This document shows, piece after piece, positions 25,550 to 35,138 of a stretch of 35,182 bases of DNA. The notes below the pieces were generated by a model that was not told the origin of the DNA, did not search any database, and saw only the letters and a program-made list of their open reading frames with translations. The stretch spans positions 1 through 35,182 of the forward strand of contig WHUD01000035.1 of NCBI GenBank assembly GCA_009377385.1. Reading direction: 5' to 3'. Source of the DNA: Actinophytocola sp. Lineage in GTDB: Bacteria > Actinomycetota > Actinomycetes > Mycobacteriales > Pseudonocardiaceae. The position numbers and the translations under genes are program-made. Numbering within the stretch: position 1 is the stretch's first letter; each line of letters begins with the position of its first letter.

Positions 25550-25573
25550 CGACGGCCACGCTCACGCTCCGCC

Positions 25574-27187
25574 CTACGCCAACCACGCCGCAGCGTCCGA
25601 CGGCAGATGGCCGTCAACGAGCGGGGCGCTGGCCAGCAGCAGGTCGCCTGGTGGCAGGTCGACCGGCGAGCCTGAGGTGTTCAGCACGCACACCACGCCG
25701 GACTCGTCGTCCTCGCGGGTGAGGTCGGCGCGGCGGAACGCGAAGCACCCCACGGGCGCGCCGTACCACTCGACGCCGTCGCCACTGAACGCCTCGTGGG
25801 TGTGGCGCAGCTCGATCGCCGCCCGGTACAGCGACAGCGTGGAGTCCGGATCCTCCAGCTGGGCCTCCACCGTGCGCTCCGTCCACGCGGCGGGCATCGG
25901 CAGCCACGTCTGCCGGCTGGTGGAGAACCCGAACGGCGGCGCCGTGCCCTCCCACGGGATCGGCGCCCGCGCCACGTTGCGGTCGTGACCGCCTTCGGCC
26001 CGCGCACGCGGGTCGTGGCCGACGCCGGGCGGCAACTCGACGTTGTCCAGGCCCAGCTCATCGCCGTTGTAGAGATACACCGCGCCCGGCAGGGCCAGCT
26101 CCACCAGCAGCATCGCCCGTGCGCGTCGCAGCCCGGCCTCCCCGCCGCCGTAGCGGCTGACCTGCCGCCATACGTCGTGGTTGCCCAGGGCCCACGTCGC
26201 GGGCGCGCCCACCCGGTGTGGCACGGCCAGCGAGCGGTCGATCGCTGCGCGCAGCCTGTCTGCGTCGAAGTGCGTCAGCGCGAGCCGGAAGTCGAAGCCG
26301 AGGTGCAACCTGCCCGGCTCCAGGTAGCGGGCGAGCAGGTTGTCGTCGAACGTCCACAGCTCGCCAGTCGCGACCGTGTCGGGGTAGTCGTCAAGCACGG
26401 ACCGGAAGAACGCGTGGATGTCGGCGAGGCCCTCGTTGTCGAACCGGGGGTCGACGTAGTCGTGCGGGCCAATGGTCTGCGCCGCTCGCGGATCCATGTC
26501 GGGCAGGCCGTCCGGCTTGGCCATGCCGTGCGCCACGTCGATGCGGAACCCGTCGACGCCCCGGTCCAGCCAGAACCGCATCGTGCGCTCGACGTCCTGC
26601 CGCACTTCGAGATTGCGCCAGTTCAGGTCGGGCTGCTCCGGCGCGAACAGGTGCAGGTACCACTGGCCGTCCTCGACCCTGGTCCAAGCAGGCCCCCCGA
26701 AGGCGCTGACCCAGTTGTTCGGCGGCCGATCGCCGATGCCGTCGCGGAAAATGTAGCGCTCCCGCTCCGGACTGCCGGGCCCAGTGGCGCGGGCAGCCTG
26801 GAACCACGGGTGCTGATCGCTGGTGTGGTTCGGCACCAGGTCGATGCTGACCTTGATGCCGTGCTCGTGCGCCTCGGTGAGCAGCGCGTCGAACACCGCA
26901 AGGTCACCGAATAGCGGATCCACGTCGCGTGGGTCGGCGACGTCGTAGCCGTTGTCGACCATCGGCGACCGGTAGAACGGCGTCAGCCACAGCGCGTCAA
27001 CCCCCAGCAGCTCAAGGTAGCCGAGCCGGGAACGGACCCCGTTGAGGTCACCAACGCCGTCGCCGTCCGAGTCGGCGAAGGAGCGCACGTACACCTGGTA
27101 GAACACCGCGTCGCGCCACCACGGCGCCGATCTCGCGGTGTCGTCGTGCTCCGTCGCGTGGGCCTCGCTTCTCACCCCTCGTCCCAT
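25574..27187 (-). CDS. aglA: GH13 alpha-glucosidase
   Basis: 537 aa from the ATG at 27187 (MGRGVRSEAH), AGGA about 9 nt upstream; an ATG at 27205 is possible. Complete GH13 (beta/alpha)8 enzyme: FYQVYVRSFADSDGDGVGDLNG at 29-50, DLVPNHTS (116-123), nucleophile Asp217 in GFRIDVAH, acid/base Glu276 in TGELWTF, transition-state Asp338 in LGNHD, then a beta-sandwich C-terminal domain. The lack of a signal peptide implies cytoplasmic action on maltose, short malto-oligosaccharides or similar alpha-glucosides. Orthologue in place of Rv2471. Last gene of a minus operon mscS-glbO-aglA (gaps of 47 and 65 nt). Confidence 0.93.
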   Translation of the reverse strand: MGRGVRSEAHATEHDDTARSAPWWRDAVFYQVYVRSFADSDGDGVGDLNGVRSRLGYLELLGVDALWLTPFYRSPMVDNGYDVADPRDVDPLFGDLAVFDALLTEAHEHGIKVSIDLVPNHTSDQHPWFQAARATGPGSPERERYIFRDGIGDRPPNNWVSAFGGPAWTRVEDGQWYLHLFAPEQPDLNWRNLEVRQDVERTMRFWLDRGVDGFRIDVAHGMAKPDGLPDMDPRAAQTIGPHDYVDPRFDNEGLADIHAFFRSVLDDYPDTVATGELWTFDDNLLARYLEPGRLHLGFDFRLALTHFDADRLRAAIDRSLAVPHRVGAPATWALGNHDVWRQVSRYGGGEAGLRRARAMLLVELALPGAVYLYNGDELGLDNVELPPGVGHDPRARAEGGHDRNVARAPIPWEGTAPPFGFSTSRQTWLPMPAAWTERTVEAQLEDPDSTLSLYRAAIELRHTHEAFSGDGVEWYGAPVGCFAFRRADLTREDDESGVVCVLNTSGSPVDLPPGDLLLASAPLVDGHLPSDAAAWLA

Positions 27188-27252
27188 AGCTGGCCATCCT
27201 GCCATCCGGCCACGACACCGCCGCAGCGCGGTTTGTGGGTGTGGTCGACTGG

Positions 27253-27645
27253 CTACACCCAGCTGTTCATTAGGCTGTTGGCCGCCATCTCCAGGTACGC
27301 CCAGAGCTGCTGCCGATAGGGCTCTTCGAGCCCAGCCTCGTCGACGGCGATCCGCATGCAGCGCAGCCAGGCGTCCCGCTCGATCGGGCCGATGGCGAAC
27401 GGCGCGTGCCGCATCCGCAACCGGGGGTGGCCGCGCTGCTCGGAGTAGGTGTGCGGCCCACCCCAGTACTGCATCAGGAACATCCGCAGACGCTCCTCGG
27501 CTGGTCCGAGGTCCTCATCGGGATAGATCGGCCGGAGCACCTCGTCGGCGGCGACCTCCTCGTAGAACCGTGCGACGATCTTGCGGAAGGTCTCCTCGCC
27601 GCCGACCGCGTCGAAGAACGTCTCGGGTGCCTGCTCAGTACTCAC
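27253..27645 (-). CDS. glbO: Group II truncated haemoglobin GlbO
   Basis: 130 aa from the GTG at 27645 ([10 protein letters not shown]), AGGA about 7 nt upstream; longer starts run into the upstream gene. Nearly every GlbO signature is kept: Tyr28 (B10, RFYEEV), Tyr41 (CD1, RPIY), proximal His80 (F8, RMRHAPF) and Trp93 (G8, DAWLRCM). [15 protein letters not shown] and [15 protein letters not shown] are almost identical to Rv2470. These residues form the polar, high-affinity O2 pocket of trHbO, linked to respiration and NO/peroxide protection. It sits between an MscS channel and alpha-glucosidase on one transcript. Confidence 0.96.
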   Translation of the reverse strand: MSTEQAPETFFDAVGGEETFRKIVARFYEEVAADEVLRPIYPDEDLGPAEERLRMFLMQYWGGPHTYSEQRGHPRLRMRHAPFAIGPIERDAWLRCMRIAVDEAGLEEPYRQQLWAYLEMAANSLMNSWV

Positions 27646-27692
27646 GCCAACATCCTGCCTGTCGTCCGCGCCGGGAACCAACAACGGGGCAC

Positions 27693-28664
27693 CTACTTCC
27701 TCGTATCGCCGCCGCCGAGCAGCAGCGGCAGCGGGTTCTCGAAGCCCGCGTCGGATAGCGCGGCCAGGATCTTTGCTCGCAGCAGCCGCTGCACCATCCA
27801 TTGCTTGCCCGGTCGCACCTTGAGGATGAGCCGGAGGTAGATTGCCTGCACCGTGACGTTGTCCACACCGAGCACCTCGGGCCGCTCCAGCGTGTCCTCC
27901 GACACCGGGGGCTCGCTGGCGACCTCGGTCGCGACCTGCGCGATCAGGCGGGTCGCGTGCTCGATGTCGGTGCCGTGCGCGAGCGGGATGTCGACCACGG
28001 CGACCGAGTGGTCCTGGCTGGAGTTGCCGACCCGGAGGATCTCGCCGTTGCGGACGTACCAGACGGTGCCGTCGAGGGCGCGTAGCGTCGTGATGCGCAG
28101 GCCGACCGCCTCCACCTCGCCGATGGCCTCGCCGACGTCGATGAAGTCACCGACGCCGTACTGGTCCTCAAGCATCATGAAGATCCCGGACAGGAAGTCC
28201 CGCACCAGGTTCTGCGCGCCGAACCCCAGCGCGACACCGACGATGCCTGCCGACGCGAGCAGCGGTCCGACGTTGATGCCGACCTCGGCGAGGATTTCGA
28301 TCACCGCGATGCCGAGCACGAGGAAAGTCGTGACCGACTTCAGCACCGACCCGATAGTCTCGGCGCGCTGCCGGTTGCGCTCGATGACGTCGTTGTTGAG
28401 CTTGTTGTTGGCCCGGTTACGCAGCGGCCGCAGCAGCGGGGGAAGCTTGCCGTCGCCCGGCGCCTTGGTGAGCTTGTCGATCAGCTTCCTGATCAGGTAC
28501 CTGACCAGGAACGCGATGACCAGGATCAGCAGGATCTTGAGCGGCTTGGCCACCAGCCAGTGTGCGGAAGCCGCGAGCCACTCGTTGCCGGTGAGCCGGT
28601 AGACCTGCCCGCACCAGGTACCCTCGTCTGAGGCGCACTCAGGCGCGCTAGGCAGCGGTAGCAC
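27693..28664 (-). CDS. MscS-family mechanosensitive channel
   Basis: 323 aa from the GTG at 28664 ([15 protein letters not shown]), GGGGAAG 8 nt upstream. Membrane segments near residues 38-60, 105-128 and 135-160, the last running into the MscS pore helix and beta domain: [20 protein letters not shown], then [20 protein letters not shown]. The C-terminal alpha/beta vestibule domain ends at [10 protein letters not shown]. MscS channels release solutes on hypo-osmotic shock. Two Cys in the N-terminal extracytoplasmic stretch ([12 protein letters not shown]) might form a disulfide. First gene of the operon. Confidence 0.92.
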   Translation of the reverse strand: MLPLPSAPECASDEGTWCGQVYRLTGNEWLAASAHWLVAKPLKILLILVIAFLVRYLIRKLIDKLTKAPGDGKLPPLLRPLRNRANNKLNNDVIERNRQRAETIGSVLKSVTTFLVLGIAVIEILAEVGINVGPLLASAGIVGVALGFGAQNLVRDFLSGIFMMLEDQYGVGDFIDVGEAIGEVEAVGLRITTLRALDGTVWYVRNGEILRVGNSSQDHSVAVVDIPLAHGTDIEHATRLIAQVATEVASEPPVSEDTLERPEVLGVDNVTVQAIYLRLILKVRPGKQWMVQRLLRAKILAALSDAGFENPLPLLLGGGDTRK

Positions 28665-28924
28665 GGCGTGGCTTCCCCGTTTCTTGTCCGTTCGTCTCGA
28701 TGTTGCAACGCTGTCTCGTAACACATCCTGAATAGGACGTGCTTTTCAGGTGCAATCGTGGTCGACTATGCCTGCACGACACCCTAAGCGGTCGCCACGA
28801 CGCGCGTTTGGGGTGTGGATGCCCGCGACACGCTGGAGGTAGTCGAGTGCCGGACCGACATCCGATACCGATAGGTGGCCCCGCCCATCCTACGGGCACA
28901 GTGATGGGTGGGGAGATGGCGACC

Positions 28925-29536
28925 ATGCCGCTGCCCGCGCGACGAAATCGGCGCACTGGGCGCGTCGCACGCGGGTACGTCCGCAGAATCGGGCGCGATC
29001 ATGGTGGCACCGTGCCCGCCTTCGGTCGCAGTCGTGTCCTGCTACTGAATGCCACATTCGAACCGCTCACCGCGCTACCGCTGCGCCGCGCCGTCGTGCT
29101 CGTGGTGTGCGGCAAGGCGGAGGTCGTGCATGGTGACCCGTCCGGGTTGCTGATGCACTCCGCGACGGTGACAGTGCCAGTACCCTCCGTGATCCGGCTC
29201 AACAACTACGTGCGCGTGCCCTACCGCGGCACGGTGCCGCTGACCAGAGCGGGACTGATGCATCGCGACCGGTACCGCTGCGCCTACTGCGGCGCCAAGG
29301 CCGAGACGATCGACCACGTCGTGCCGCGCAGCCGTGGCGGACAACACACCTGGGAGAACTGCGTCGCCTGCTGCACCAGGTGCAACCACCGCAAGGCAGA
29401 CCGGTTGCTCAGCGAGATCGGCTGGACGCCTCGGGTGAGGCCGCAGGCTCCGCGCGGCCCGTACTGGCGGCTGCTCGCCCAGATCAACGACGCCGACCCG
29501 GAGTGGCGGCTCTACCTCGGCGACGCTGTGGCGTGA
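28925..29536 (+). CDS. HNH endonuclease
   Basis: 203 aa from the ATG at 28925 (MPLPARRNRR), GGGGAG 9 nt upstream. After a basic N-terminus comes a conserved block (VLLLNATFEPLTALPLRRAV) and then the HNH zinc-finger nuclease motif: CAYCGAKAETIDHVVPRSRGG at ~118-138, ENCVACCTRCNHRKADR. The two CxxC pairs bind structural zinc and DH is the catalytic pair. The family is ubiquitous in actinobacteria (Rv2469c here by position). Substrate and cellular role are not established. It diverges from mscS across a 260-nt promoter region. Confidence 0.92.
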   Translation: MPLPARRNRRTGRVARGYVRRIGRDHGGTVPAFGRSRVLLLNATFEPLTALPLRRAVVLVVCGKAEVVHGDPSGLLMHSATVTVPVPSVIRLNNYVRVPYRGTVPLTRAGLMHRDRYRCAYCGAKAETIDHVVPRSRGGQHTWENCVACCTRCNHRKADRLLSEIGWTPRVRPQAPRGPYWRLLAQINDADPEWRLYLGDAVA

Positions 29537-29591
29537 CGCCCGCGCGCACCGCGCAGCAGTACCGGCGGGCGGTGGCCAAGTCGGCGTTCGG

Positions 29592-29604
29592 TACCGTACG
29601 CATG
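29592..29604 (+). promoter_or_regulatory. Candidate leaderless promoter of the CtaJ-like gene
   Basis: TACCGT (29592-29597) lies 6 nt before the GTG at 29604. No Shine-Dalgarno sequence is present. Confidence 0.4.
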
Positions 29605-29846
29605 TGAGCGTGATCGAAACCATCCTGGTGTTCGTGGTGATACCCGGCGTGATCTATGGCCTGCTCGGCGCGTTGTCGATGCGGTCGAAGTTCGCCGCGA
29701 CGCCTCGGTACCGGCCGGGGCAGGAGTGGGCCCACCCGCCCGTCTGGTGGAGCGCCAACCCGCAGGGGCTCGACACCACCCGCACGCATGCGGACGCCGG
29801 TGACGAGGAAGCCACTCCGGTAGGAGGTGCCAGTGGGAGCTGGTGA
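29604..29846 (+). CDS. Small single-pass membrane protein, CtaJ-like
   Basis: 80 aa from a GTG at 29604 (MSVIETILVF). One N-terminal membrane helix (residues 5-24, ETILVFVVIPGVIYGLLGAL), then a short polar domain with RYRPGQEWAHPPVWWSANP. This fits the small subunit CtaJ found in the mycobacterial cytochrome bcc-aa3 supercomplex, which is encoded at the same spot next to the DUF5130 gene (recollection; moderate certainty). If right, it is an accessory subunit of the aa3 oxidase. It overlaps the next gene by 14 nt. Confidence 0.7.
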   Translation: MSVIETILVFVVIPGVIYGLLGALSMRSKFAATPRYRPGQEWAHPPVWWSANPQGLDTTRTHADAGDEEATPVGGASGSW

Positions 29847-30321
29847 GCTGACAACTGACAGGACATCCCAACCCGGCCAGGAGCTTGAGCCAGGCGCCGT
29901 CGTGACGCTGTCCGGCAGGGTCTCCGTGGCCAAGATGTACGACCCTGACAAGCCAAAGGGCCCGTTCACCTCGGCCCAGCTCGCCCGGCTCGACGAGGCG
30001 CTGACGCTGGCGAGTAGGGACACCGGGCTCGACTTCAGCGTCTACATCGGCGCGCTCGGCAAGGACAGCCGCGCCGAGGCGGAGCGGCTGTTCCGCCGGA
30101 TCGGCCCGCGTGGCAGGGAGTCGGTGCTGATCGCCGTCTCGCCAGGTGAGCGCGTCGTCGAGCTGGTTACGGGCGAGATCTCCGAGCAGCGGCTGTCGCA
30201 GCGCGGCGGGAAGCTGGCCGTGATGAGCATGGTCGCCTCGTTCAAGGAGGGCGACTTGATCGGCGGGCTGGTCAGCGGCCTGCGGATGCTTGACGAGCAG
30301 GCGGGCTCCCCGCCAGAGTAA
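29833..30321 (+). CDS. DUF5130 family protein (Rv2468c-like)
   Basis: 162 aa from the GTG at 29833, AGGAGG (29822-29827) 5 nt upstream; the GTG at 29827 overlaps the ribosome site. Core: DEALTLASRDTGLDFSVYIGAL at 55-76, RRIGPRGRESVLIAVSPG and ERVVELVTGEI, similar to TPM-type domains that form an alpha/beta fold. The C-terminal helix MVASFKEGDLIGGLVSGLRML could touch the membrane. No signal peptide. Function unknown; coupling to the CtaJ-like gene hints at a respiratory link (inference). Confidence 0.85.
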   Translation: MGAGELTTDRTSQPGQELEPGAVVTLSGRVSVAKMYDPDKPKGPFTSAQLARLDEALTLASRDTGLDFSVYIGALGKDSRAEAERLFRRIGPRGRESVLIAVSPGERVVELVTGEISEQRLSQRGGKLAVMSMVASFKEGDLIGGLVSGLRMLDEQAGSPPE

Positions 30322-30351
30322 GCTGCCGCGCCGACGGCGGCAGCGGCACTG

Positions 30352-30389
30352 CCCGCCGGTGCGACGGAACCGCACCGGCGGGGCGTTTC
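30352..30389. terminator. Strong bidirectional intrinsic terminator
   Basis: CCCGCCGGTGCG (30352-30363) and CGCACCGGCGGG (30371-30382) form a perfect 12-bp stem with a 7-nt loop, then GTTTCT. It lies between convergent DUF5130 and pepN genes and can serve both. Confidence 0.88.
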
Positions 30390-30394
30390 TCGTG

Positions 30395-32959
30395 TCAGCT
30401 CTGGTCGAACTCGCGGGCGGCCAGCGCACGGACGATCCCGGCGCGGCCCTCGCTGACCAGCCTGCGCAGCGCTGCGGGGTGGTCGCCGTCGAGCCAGGTG
30501 TCCGCAGCGTCGATGCTGGCCTTGTCCACCGACCACGACGGGTACATGCCCACGGCGACCGGCTGCGCCCGCTCCGACGAACGCCGCTGCCAGACGTCGT
30601 CAATCTCGGCGAAGTAGCGCTCAACGTACGGTTCGAGCAGGTGATTCTGCGCCGGGTGGCTGAAGCCGGTGATGACCTCGTCGTTGATCGCGTTGGGCAG
30701 CTCGTCGTCGTGCACCGCACGCTGCCATGCCAGCTCCTTCGCCTCCGGCGTCGGCCGCAGCGCCCGCGCCCGCTCGGCGTACCGTTGGCCGGTCGAGGTG
30801 TTGTCCCGCGCCTGCTCGGCGTCGATCTCGGCTTCCGCCGCCTTGCCGTGCGCGACCAGCGCGAACAGCAGTCGCCACCGCAGGTCGGTGTCCACCGTGA
30901 GACCCGACAGCTGCTCAGAGCCGTCAAGCAGCCCGCCGACAAGCTTGAGCGCCTCCTCTCCAAGCACCGAGCTGGTCAGCGCGTTGACGAACGCGAGCTG
31001 GTGGTCCGAGCCTGCCTCGGCCGACCGTGCCAGCTCAACCAGCCGTGCGGTGAACGACGGCCAGCCGGACTCGGTCGACCACGACGGCGTCGCGTAGGAG
31101 TTCAGCGCCGCCTGCGCCTGCATCAGCACCCGCTGCACCACACCGACCTCGGCCTCGGCATGGATGCCTCGTGTGACCAGCGTGACGAAGTCGCGCGCCT
31201 TCAGCTCGGCCTCGCGGGTCATCTCCCAGGCCGCCGACCAGCACAGCGTGCGCGGCAGCGGCTCGTCGACGTCCGCGATCCTGTCGATCAGCGTGACCAG
31301 TGAGTCGTTGTCGAGGCGCATGGTGCAGTAGGTCAGGTCGTCGTCGTTGACCAGCACCAGCTTGCCGCGCGGCACACCGACAAGCGCAGGCACGTCGGTG
31401 CGCTCGCCGCTGATGTCCAGCTCCTCGCGGTGGATGCGCACCAGCTTGCCGCCCGATTCGGGCGTCTCGTCGTACACGCCGACCGCGACCCGGTGGGTGC
31501 GCAGCTCACCCTCGCCTGGCTTGGCGCCGCCCTGCATGATCGCGAACTCGGTGAACCGGCCGTCAGCGTCGACGCTGTCGACGCGGAACGTCGGCCGCAG
31601 CGAGTTCAGCCCTGTCGTCTCCAGCCACTGCGCGCTCCACCAGGACAGATCGCGCCCTGACGCCTCCTCGAGCGCGGCAAGCAGGTCGGCCAGCGTGGCG
31701 TTGCCCCAGGCGTGCCGGTCGAAGTAGACCTTCAGCCCGGACAGGAAGTTCTCCAGCCCGACATATGCCACCAGCTGCTTGAGCACGCTGGCGCCCTTGG
31801 CGTAGGTGATGCCGTCGAAGTTGACCTCGACCGCCTGCAGGTCCGGGATGTCGGCGGCGACCGGGTGGGTCGACGGTAGCTGGTCCTGGCGGTATGCCCA
31901 GGACTTCTCGATGTTGGCGAAGCTGGTCCAAGCGTGCTTGTACTCGGTGGCGCCGGCCTGGCTGAGGACGCTGGCGAAGGTGGCGAACGACTCGTTCAGC
32001 CACAGGTCGTCCCACCAGCGCATGGTGACAAGGTCGCCGAACCACATGTGCGCCATCTCGTGCAGCACCGTCTCCGCCCGGCGCTCGTAGGCGTAGCGGG
32101 TGACGCGGCTGCGGAAGACGTAGTCCTCCCGGAAGGTCACCGCGCCGGCGTTCTCCATCGCACCCGCGTTGAACTCCGGCACGAACAGCTGGTCGTACTT
32201 GCCGAACGGGTAGGTGACGCCGAAGTTCTCGTGGTAGAAGCCGAAACCCTGCTTGGTCTCGGTGAACAGCCGGTCGGCGTCCATGTACTCGGCCAGCGAC
32301 GCCCGGCAGTAGATGCCGAGCGGGATCGTCGTGTGTTGGTCAGAGAACTCGTCGCGCCACTCGGCGTACGGTCCGGCGACCAGCGCAACCAGGTACGTCG
32401 AGATCCGCTCCGACTCGGCGAACACCGTGCGCACCGCGCCCTCTGGCGTGGTCGACGTCGACTCGACCTGCGCGTTGGAGATGACCTTCCAGCCCTGCGG
32501 CGCTGTGACCGTCAGCCGGTACACCGACTTGAGGTCCGGCTGGTCGAAGCAGGCGAACACGCGCTTGGCGTCGGCGGTCTCGAACTGGCTGTAGAGGTAC
32601 ACCTCGCCGTCGACGGGGTCGACGAACCGGTGCAGGCCCTCGCCGGTGTTCATGTACCGGCACTCGGCGTGCACCGTGAGCTCGTTCTCCGTCGCGAGGT
32701 TCTGCAGTGCGATGCCGTTGTCCTCGACGTAGTCCGAGACGTCGAGCGACGCGCCGTTGAACGTGGCCGCATGCACCGCTGAGCCGACGATGTCGACGAA
32801 GGTCGACGCGCCGGGCTCGGCCGAGGTGAACGTGACGGTCGTCTTCGAGTCGAACGACGTCTGCCCTGTGGTGAGGTCGAGCTCGATGTCGTAGGAAGTC
32901 ACGTCGAGCAGCTCCGCGCGGCGGATCGCTTGCTCCTGCGTCAGGTTAGGGGCGGCCAC
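30395..32959 (-). CDS. pepN: Aminopeptidase N (M1 metallopeptidase)
   Basis: 854 aa from a GTG at 32959 (MAAPNLTQEQ), GAGG 6 nt upstream. Full M1 architecture: N-terminal beta domain, substrate-anchoring GAMEN at 266-270, zinc site His300-E-x2-His304 (VLHEMAHMW) with Glu323 (LNESFA) as third ligand, and a helical ERAP1-like C-terminal domain. Zinc-dependent removal of N-terminal residues in cytoplasmic peptide turnover. Orthologue of Rv2467; in M. tuberculosis it also neighbours the nitroreductase gene. It diverges from the gene at 33108. Confidence 0.97.
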   Translation of the reverse strand: MAAPNLTQEQAIRRAELLDVTSYDIELDLTTGQTSFDSKTTVTFTSAEPGASTFVDIVGSAVHAATFNGASLDVSDYVEDNGIALQNLATENELTVHAECRYMNTGEGLHRFVDPVDGEVYLYSQFETADAKRVFACFDQPDLKSVYRLTVTAPQGWKVISNAQVESTSTTPEGAVRTVFAESERISTYLVALVAGPYAEWRDEFSDQHTTIPLGIYCRASLAEYMDADRLFTETKQGFGFYHENFGVTYPFGKYDQLFVPEFNAGAMENAGAVTFREDYVFRSRVTRYAYERRAETVLHEMAHMWFGDLVTMRWWDDLWLNESFATFASVLSQAGATEYKHAWTSFANIEKSWAYRQDQLPSTHPVAADIPDLQAVEVNFDGITYAKGASVLKQLVAYVGLENFLSGLKVYFDRHAWGNATLADLLAALEEASGRDLSWWSAQWLETTGLNSLRPTFRVDSVDADGRFTEFAIMQGGAKPGEGELRTHRVAVGVYDETPESGGKLVRIHREELDISGERTDVPALVGVPRGKLVLVNDDDLTYCTMRLDNDSLVTLIDRIADVDEPLPRTLCWSAAWEMTREAELKARDFVTLVTRGIHAEAEVGVVQRVLMQAQAALNSYATPSWSTESGWPSFTARLVELARSAEAGSDHQLAFVNALTSSVLGEEALKLVGGLLDGSEQLSGLTVDTDLRWRLLFALVAHGKAAEAEIDAEQARDNTSTGQRYAERARALRPTPEAKELAWQRAVHDDELPNAINDEVITGFSHPAQNHLLEPYVERYFAEIDDVWQRRSSERAQPVAVGMYPSWSVDKASIDAADTWLDGDHPAALRRLVSEGRAGIVRALAAREFDQS

Positions 32960-33107
32960 TTACTACCTCAGCTGGGTCGGGTTCTCGGTCGAATCACTGG
33001 TCGCATCCAATCATGAAGTGTGGCGTTCTCGCGCCATCGCGGGGAACAAGTTCGCCATTGGCTCGGTTGGGCACGGATAGTGAACGCCAACAGAAGGGGA
33101 GAAAGCC

Positions 33108-33713
33108 GTGGCGCCGACGAAGGTGGAGATCTACGTCGATCCGTTGTGCCCGTTCGCGTGGATCACATCCCGCTGGATGCTCGAGGTCGAGCAGTTGCGC
33201 GACATCGACCTCAGCTTCGGTGTGATGAGCCTGACACTGCTCAACAAGGACCGCGAGGACCTGCCGGAGAAGTACCGCGAGATGCTGGACCGCGCCATGG
33301 GGCCGGTGCGGATCGCGATCGCCGTCGAGCAGCGGCTCGGGCAGCAGCGTCTGCGGGACTTCTACCTCGCGTTCGGCACCCGCAAGCACAACAAGGGCAT
33401 CGACGACGAGCAGCTGGTCATCGAGGAGACGCTGGCCGAGATCGGCGCGCCGGAGCTGGCGGAGGCCGCGACGTCTACCGAGTACGACGATGCGTTGTCC
33501 GAGAGCCACTACAGGGGCATGGACCCGGTAGGCCAGGATGTCGGCACCCCGACGATCCACGTCGACGGCGTGGCGTTCTTCGGGCCGGTGCTCGGCTCGG
33601 TGCCGCGTGGCGAGGACGCGGTCAAGGTGTTCGACGGCGCCCGGTTGCTCGCGGGCTATCCGGATTTCTTCGAGCTGAAGCGGACCCGCACCGGCGAGCT
33701 GAACTTCGACTGA
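33108..33713 (+). CDS. Mycothiol-dependent nitroreductase-like DsbA-family protein (Rv2466c-like)
   Basis: 201 aa from a GTG at 33108 ([10 protein letters not shown]), AGGGGAG about 7 nt upstream. Thioredoxin fold with a DsbA-type helical insert. Blocks shared with Rv2466c: [52 protein letters not shown] and FFELKRTRT. The active site reads C-P-F-A where, as I recall, Rv2466c has C-P-W-C, so the resolving Cys is absent and any redox cycle must be monothiol, using mycothiol. The invariant cis-Pro (GTPTI) is present. Rv2466c reduces nitro compounds with mycothiol; the substrate here is unknown. Confidence 0.88.
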   Translation: MAPTKVEIYVDPLCPFAWITSRWMLEVEQLRDIDLSFGVMSLTLLNKDREDLPEKYREMLDRAMGPVRIAIAVEQRLGQQRLRDFYLAFGTRKHNKGIDDEQLVIEETLAEIGAPELAEAATSTEYDDALSESHYRGMDPVGQDVGTPTIHVDGVAFFGPVLGSVPRGEDAVKVFDGARLLAGYPDFFELKRTRTGELNFD

Positions 33714-33761
33714 TTCGTGTGCCATGGTTGAGACGACCCGCATCGAGGACAAGGAGGCCCC

Positions 33762-35135
33762 ATGGCCGCGCCCGCGACCACTCGTACCGGACATCTGATC
33801 AACGGCAAGACCAGCTTCGGCGACGAGACCGATGTCATTGAGGTGCTGAACCCGGCGAACGAACAGGTCATCGGGACCGTCCCTGCGGGCACTCCCGCCG
33901 ACGTCGACGCTGCGGTCGCAGCGGCACGCGCGGCGTTCCCCGCGTGGGCGGACACGCCCGCCGATGAGCGCGCCGCCGTGGTGCGCCGCATCTCCGAGGG
34001 CATCACCGCTCGCCGCGACGAGATCGCGCAGCAGCTCAGCGCGGAGGTCGGCATCCCGATCACGTTCGCGACCAAGGTGCAGGCCACGCTGCCTGCGGCC
34101 ACGTCGGCCGGGGTCGCTGACCTGATCGCCTCCGGCGAGTTCCCCTTCACCGAGGAGATCGGCAACTCGCTGGTCGTGCGCGAGCCCATCGGCGTCGTCG
34201 GCGCGATCACGCCGTGGAACTACCCGCTGCACCAGATCATGGCCAAGCTGGCGCCCGCACTGGCGACCGGCTGCACCGTGGTGCTCAAGCCGAGCGAGGT
34301 CGCACCGCTCAACACCGGCATCCTCGCGGAGATCCTCGCCGAGGCCGGGGTGCCGGCCGGGGTGGTCAACATCGTGCACGGCACTGGTCCCGTCGTCGGG
34401 GCGGCGATCGCCGAGCACCCCGACGTCGACATGGTGTCGTTCACCGGCTCCACCAGGGCGGGCAGGGCGGTCTCGGCGGCAGCGTCAGAGACGATCAAAC
34501 GGGTCGCCCTTGAGCTGGGCGGCAAGTCGGCCAACGTCGTCCTCGACGACCTCGACGAGGCGGGGCTGACCAAGGCGGTCAAGCTCGGCGTCGCCAACGC
34601 CTTCATCAACGGCGGCCAGAGCTGCAACGCCTGGACGAGGATGCTGGTGCCTGCCTCCCGGCACGATGAGGCGGTGGAGCTCGCGGTCGCGGCGGCGGCC
34701 AAGTACGTGCCCGCCGACCCGACCGACCCGGCGACCAGGCTTGGTCCGATGGTCAACGAGGTCCAGCGCGACCGGGTGGTCGGCTTCATCCGCGCGGGCG
34801 CCGAGGCGGGCGCGACGCTGGCCTACGGCGGCCCGGAGAAGCCCGACGACCTTGACGACGGCTTCTACGTGCGACCGACGGTGTTCGCAGGGGTCACCGA
34901 AGACATGCCGATCGCGCAGGAGGAGATCTTCGGGCCGGTGCTGTCCGTGATGCCGTACGACGACACCGACGACGCGGTGCGGATCGCGAACAACTCGCTG
35001 TACGGCCTGGCAGGCGCGGTGTTCTCCGACTCGGACGACCGCGCGCTCGAGGTCGCCAAGCGGCTGCGCACCGGCCAGGTCGTCACCGTCGACGGAACCA
35101 CCGGCGTGGTCACCACCGCCGGCGAAACGAGGTAG
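33762..35135 (+). CDS. Aldehyde dehydrogenase with a replaced C-terminus
   Basis: 457 aa from the ATG at 33762, AAGGAGG just upstream. Residues 1 to ~438 are a normal NAD(P)-aldehyde dehydrogenase: [24 protein letters not shown], Glu251 in LELGGKSAN, nucleophile Cys288 in NGGQSCNA, and [10 protein letters not shown]. After RLRTGQV (~35079) the family should continue with an N-G, a PFGG-K-SG-GRE-G block and an oligomerisation tail. Instead it reads [17 protein letters not shown] and stops. That tail resembles the end of a PEP-utilising swivelling domain. About 30 residues are thus lost, so activity or assembly may be impaired. Confidence 0.85.
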   Translation: MAAPATTRTGHLINGKTSFGDETDVIEVLNPANEQVIGTVPAGTPADVDAAVAAARAAFPAWADTPADERAAVVRRISEGITARRDEIAQQLSAEVGIPITFATKVQATLPAATSAGVADLIASGEFPFTEEIGNSLVVREPIGVVGAITPWNYPLHQIMAKLAPALATGCTVVLKPSEVAPLNTGILAEILAEAGVPAGVVNIVHGTGPVVGAAIAEHPDVDMVSFTGSTRAGRAVSAAASETIKRVALELGGKSANVVLDDLDEAGLTKAVKLGVANAFINGGQSCNAWTRMLVPASRHDEAVELAVAAAAKYVPADPTDPATRLGPMVNEVQRDRVVGFIRAGAEAGATLAYGGPEKPDDLDDGFYVRPTVFAGVTEDMPIAQEEIFGPVLSVMPYDDTDDAVRIANNSLYGLAGAVFSDSDDRALEVAKRLRTGQVVTVDGTTGVVTTAGETR

Positions 35136-35138
35136 CTC

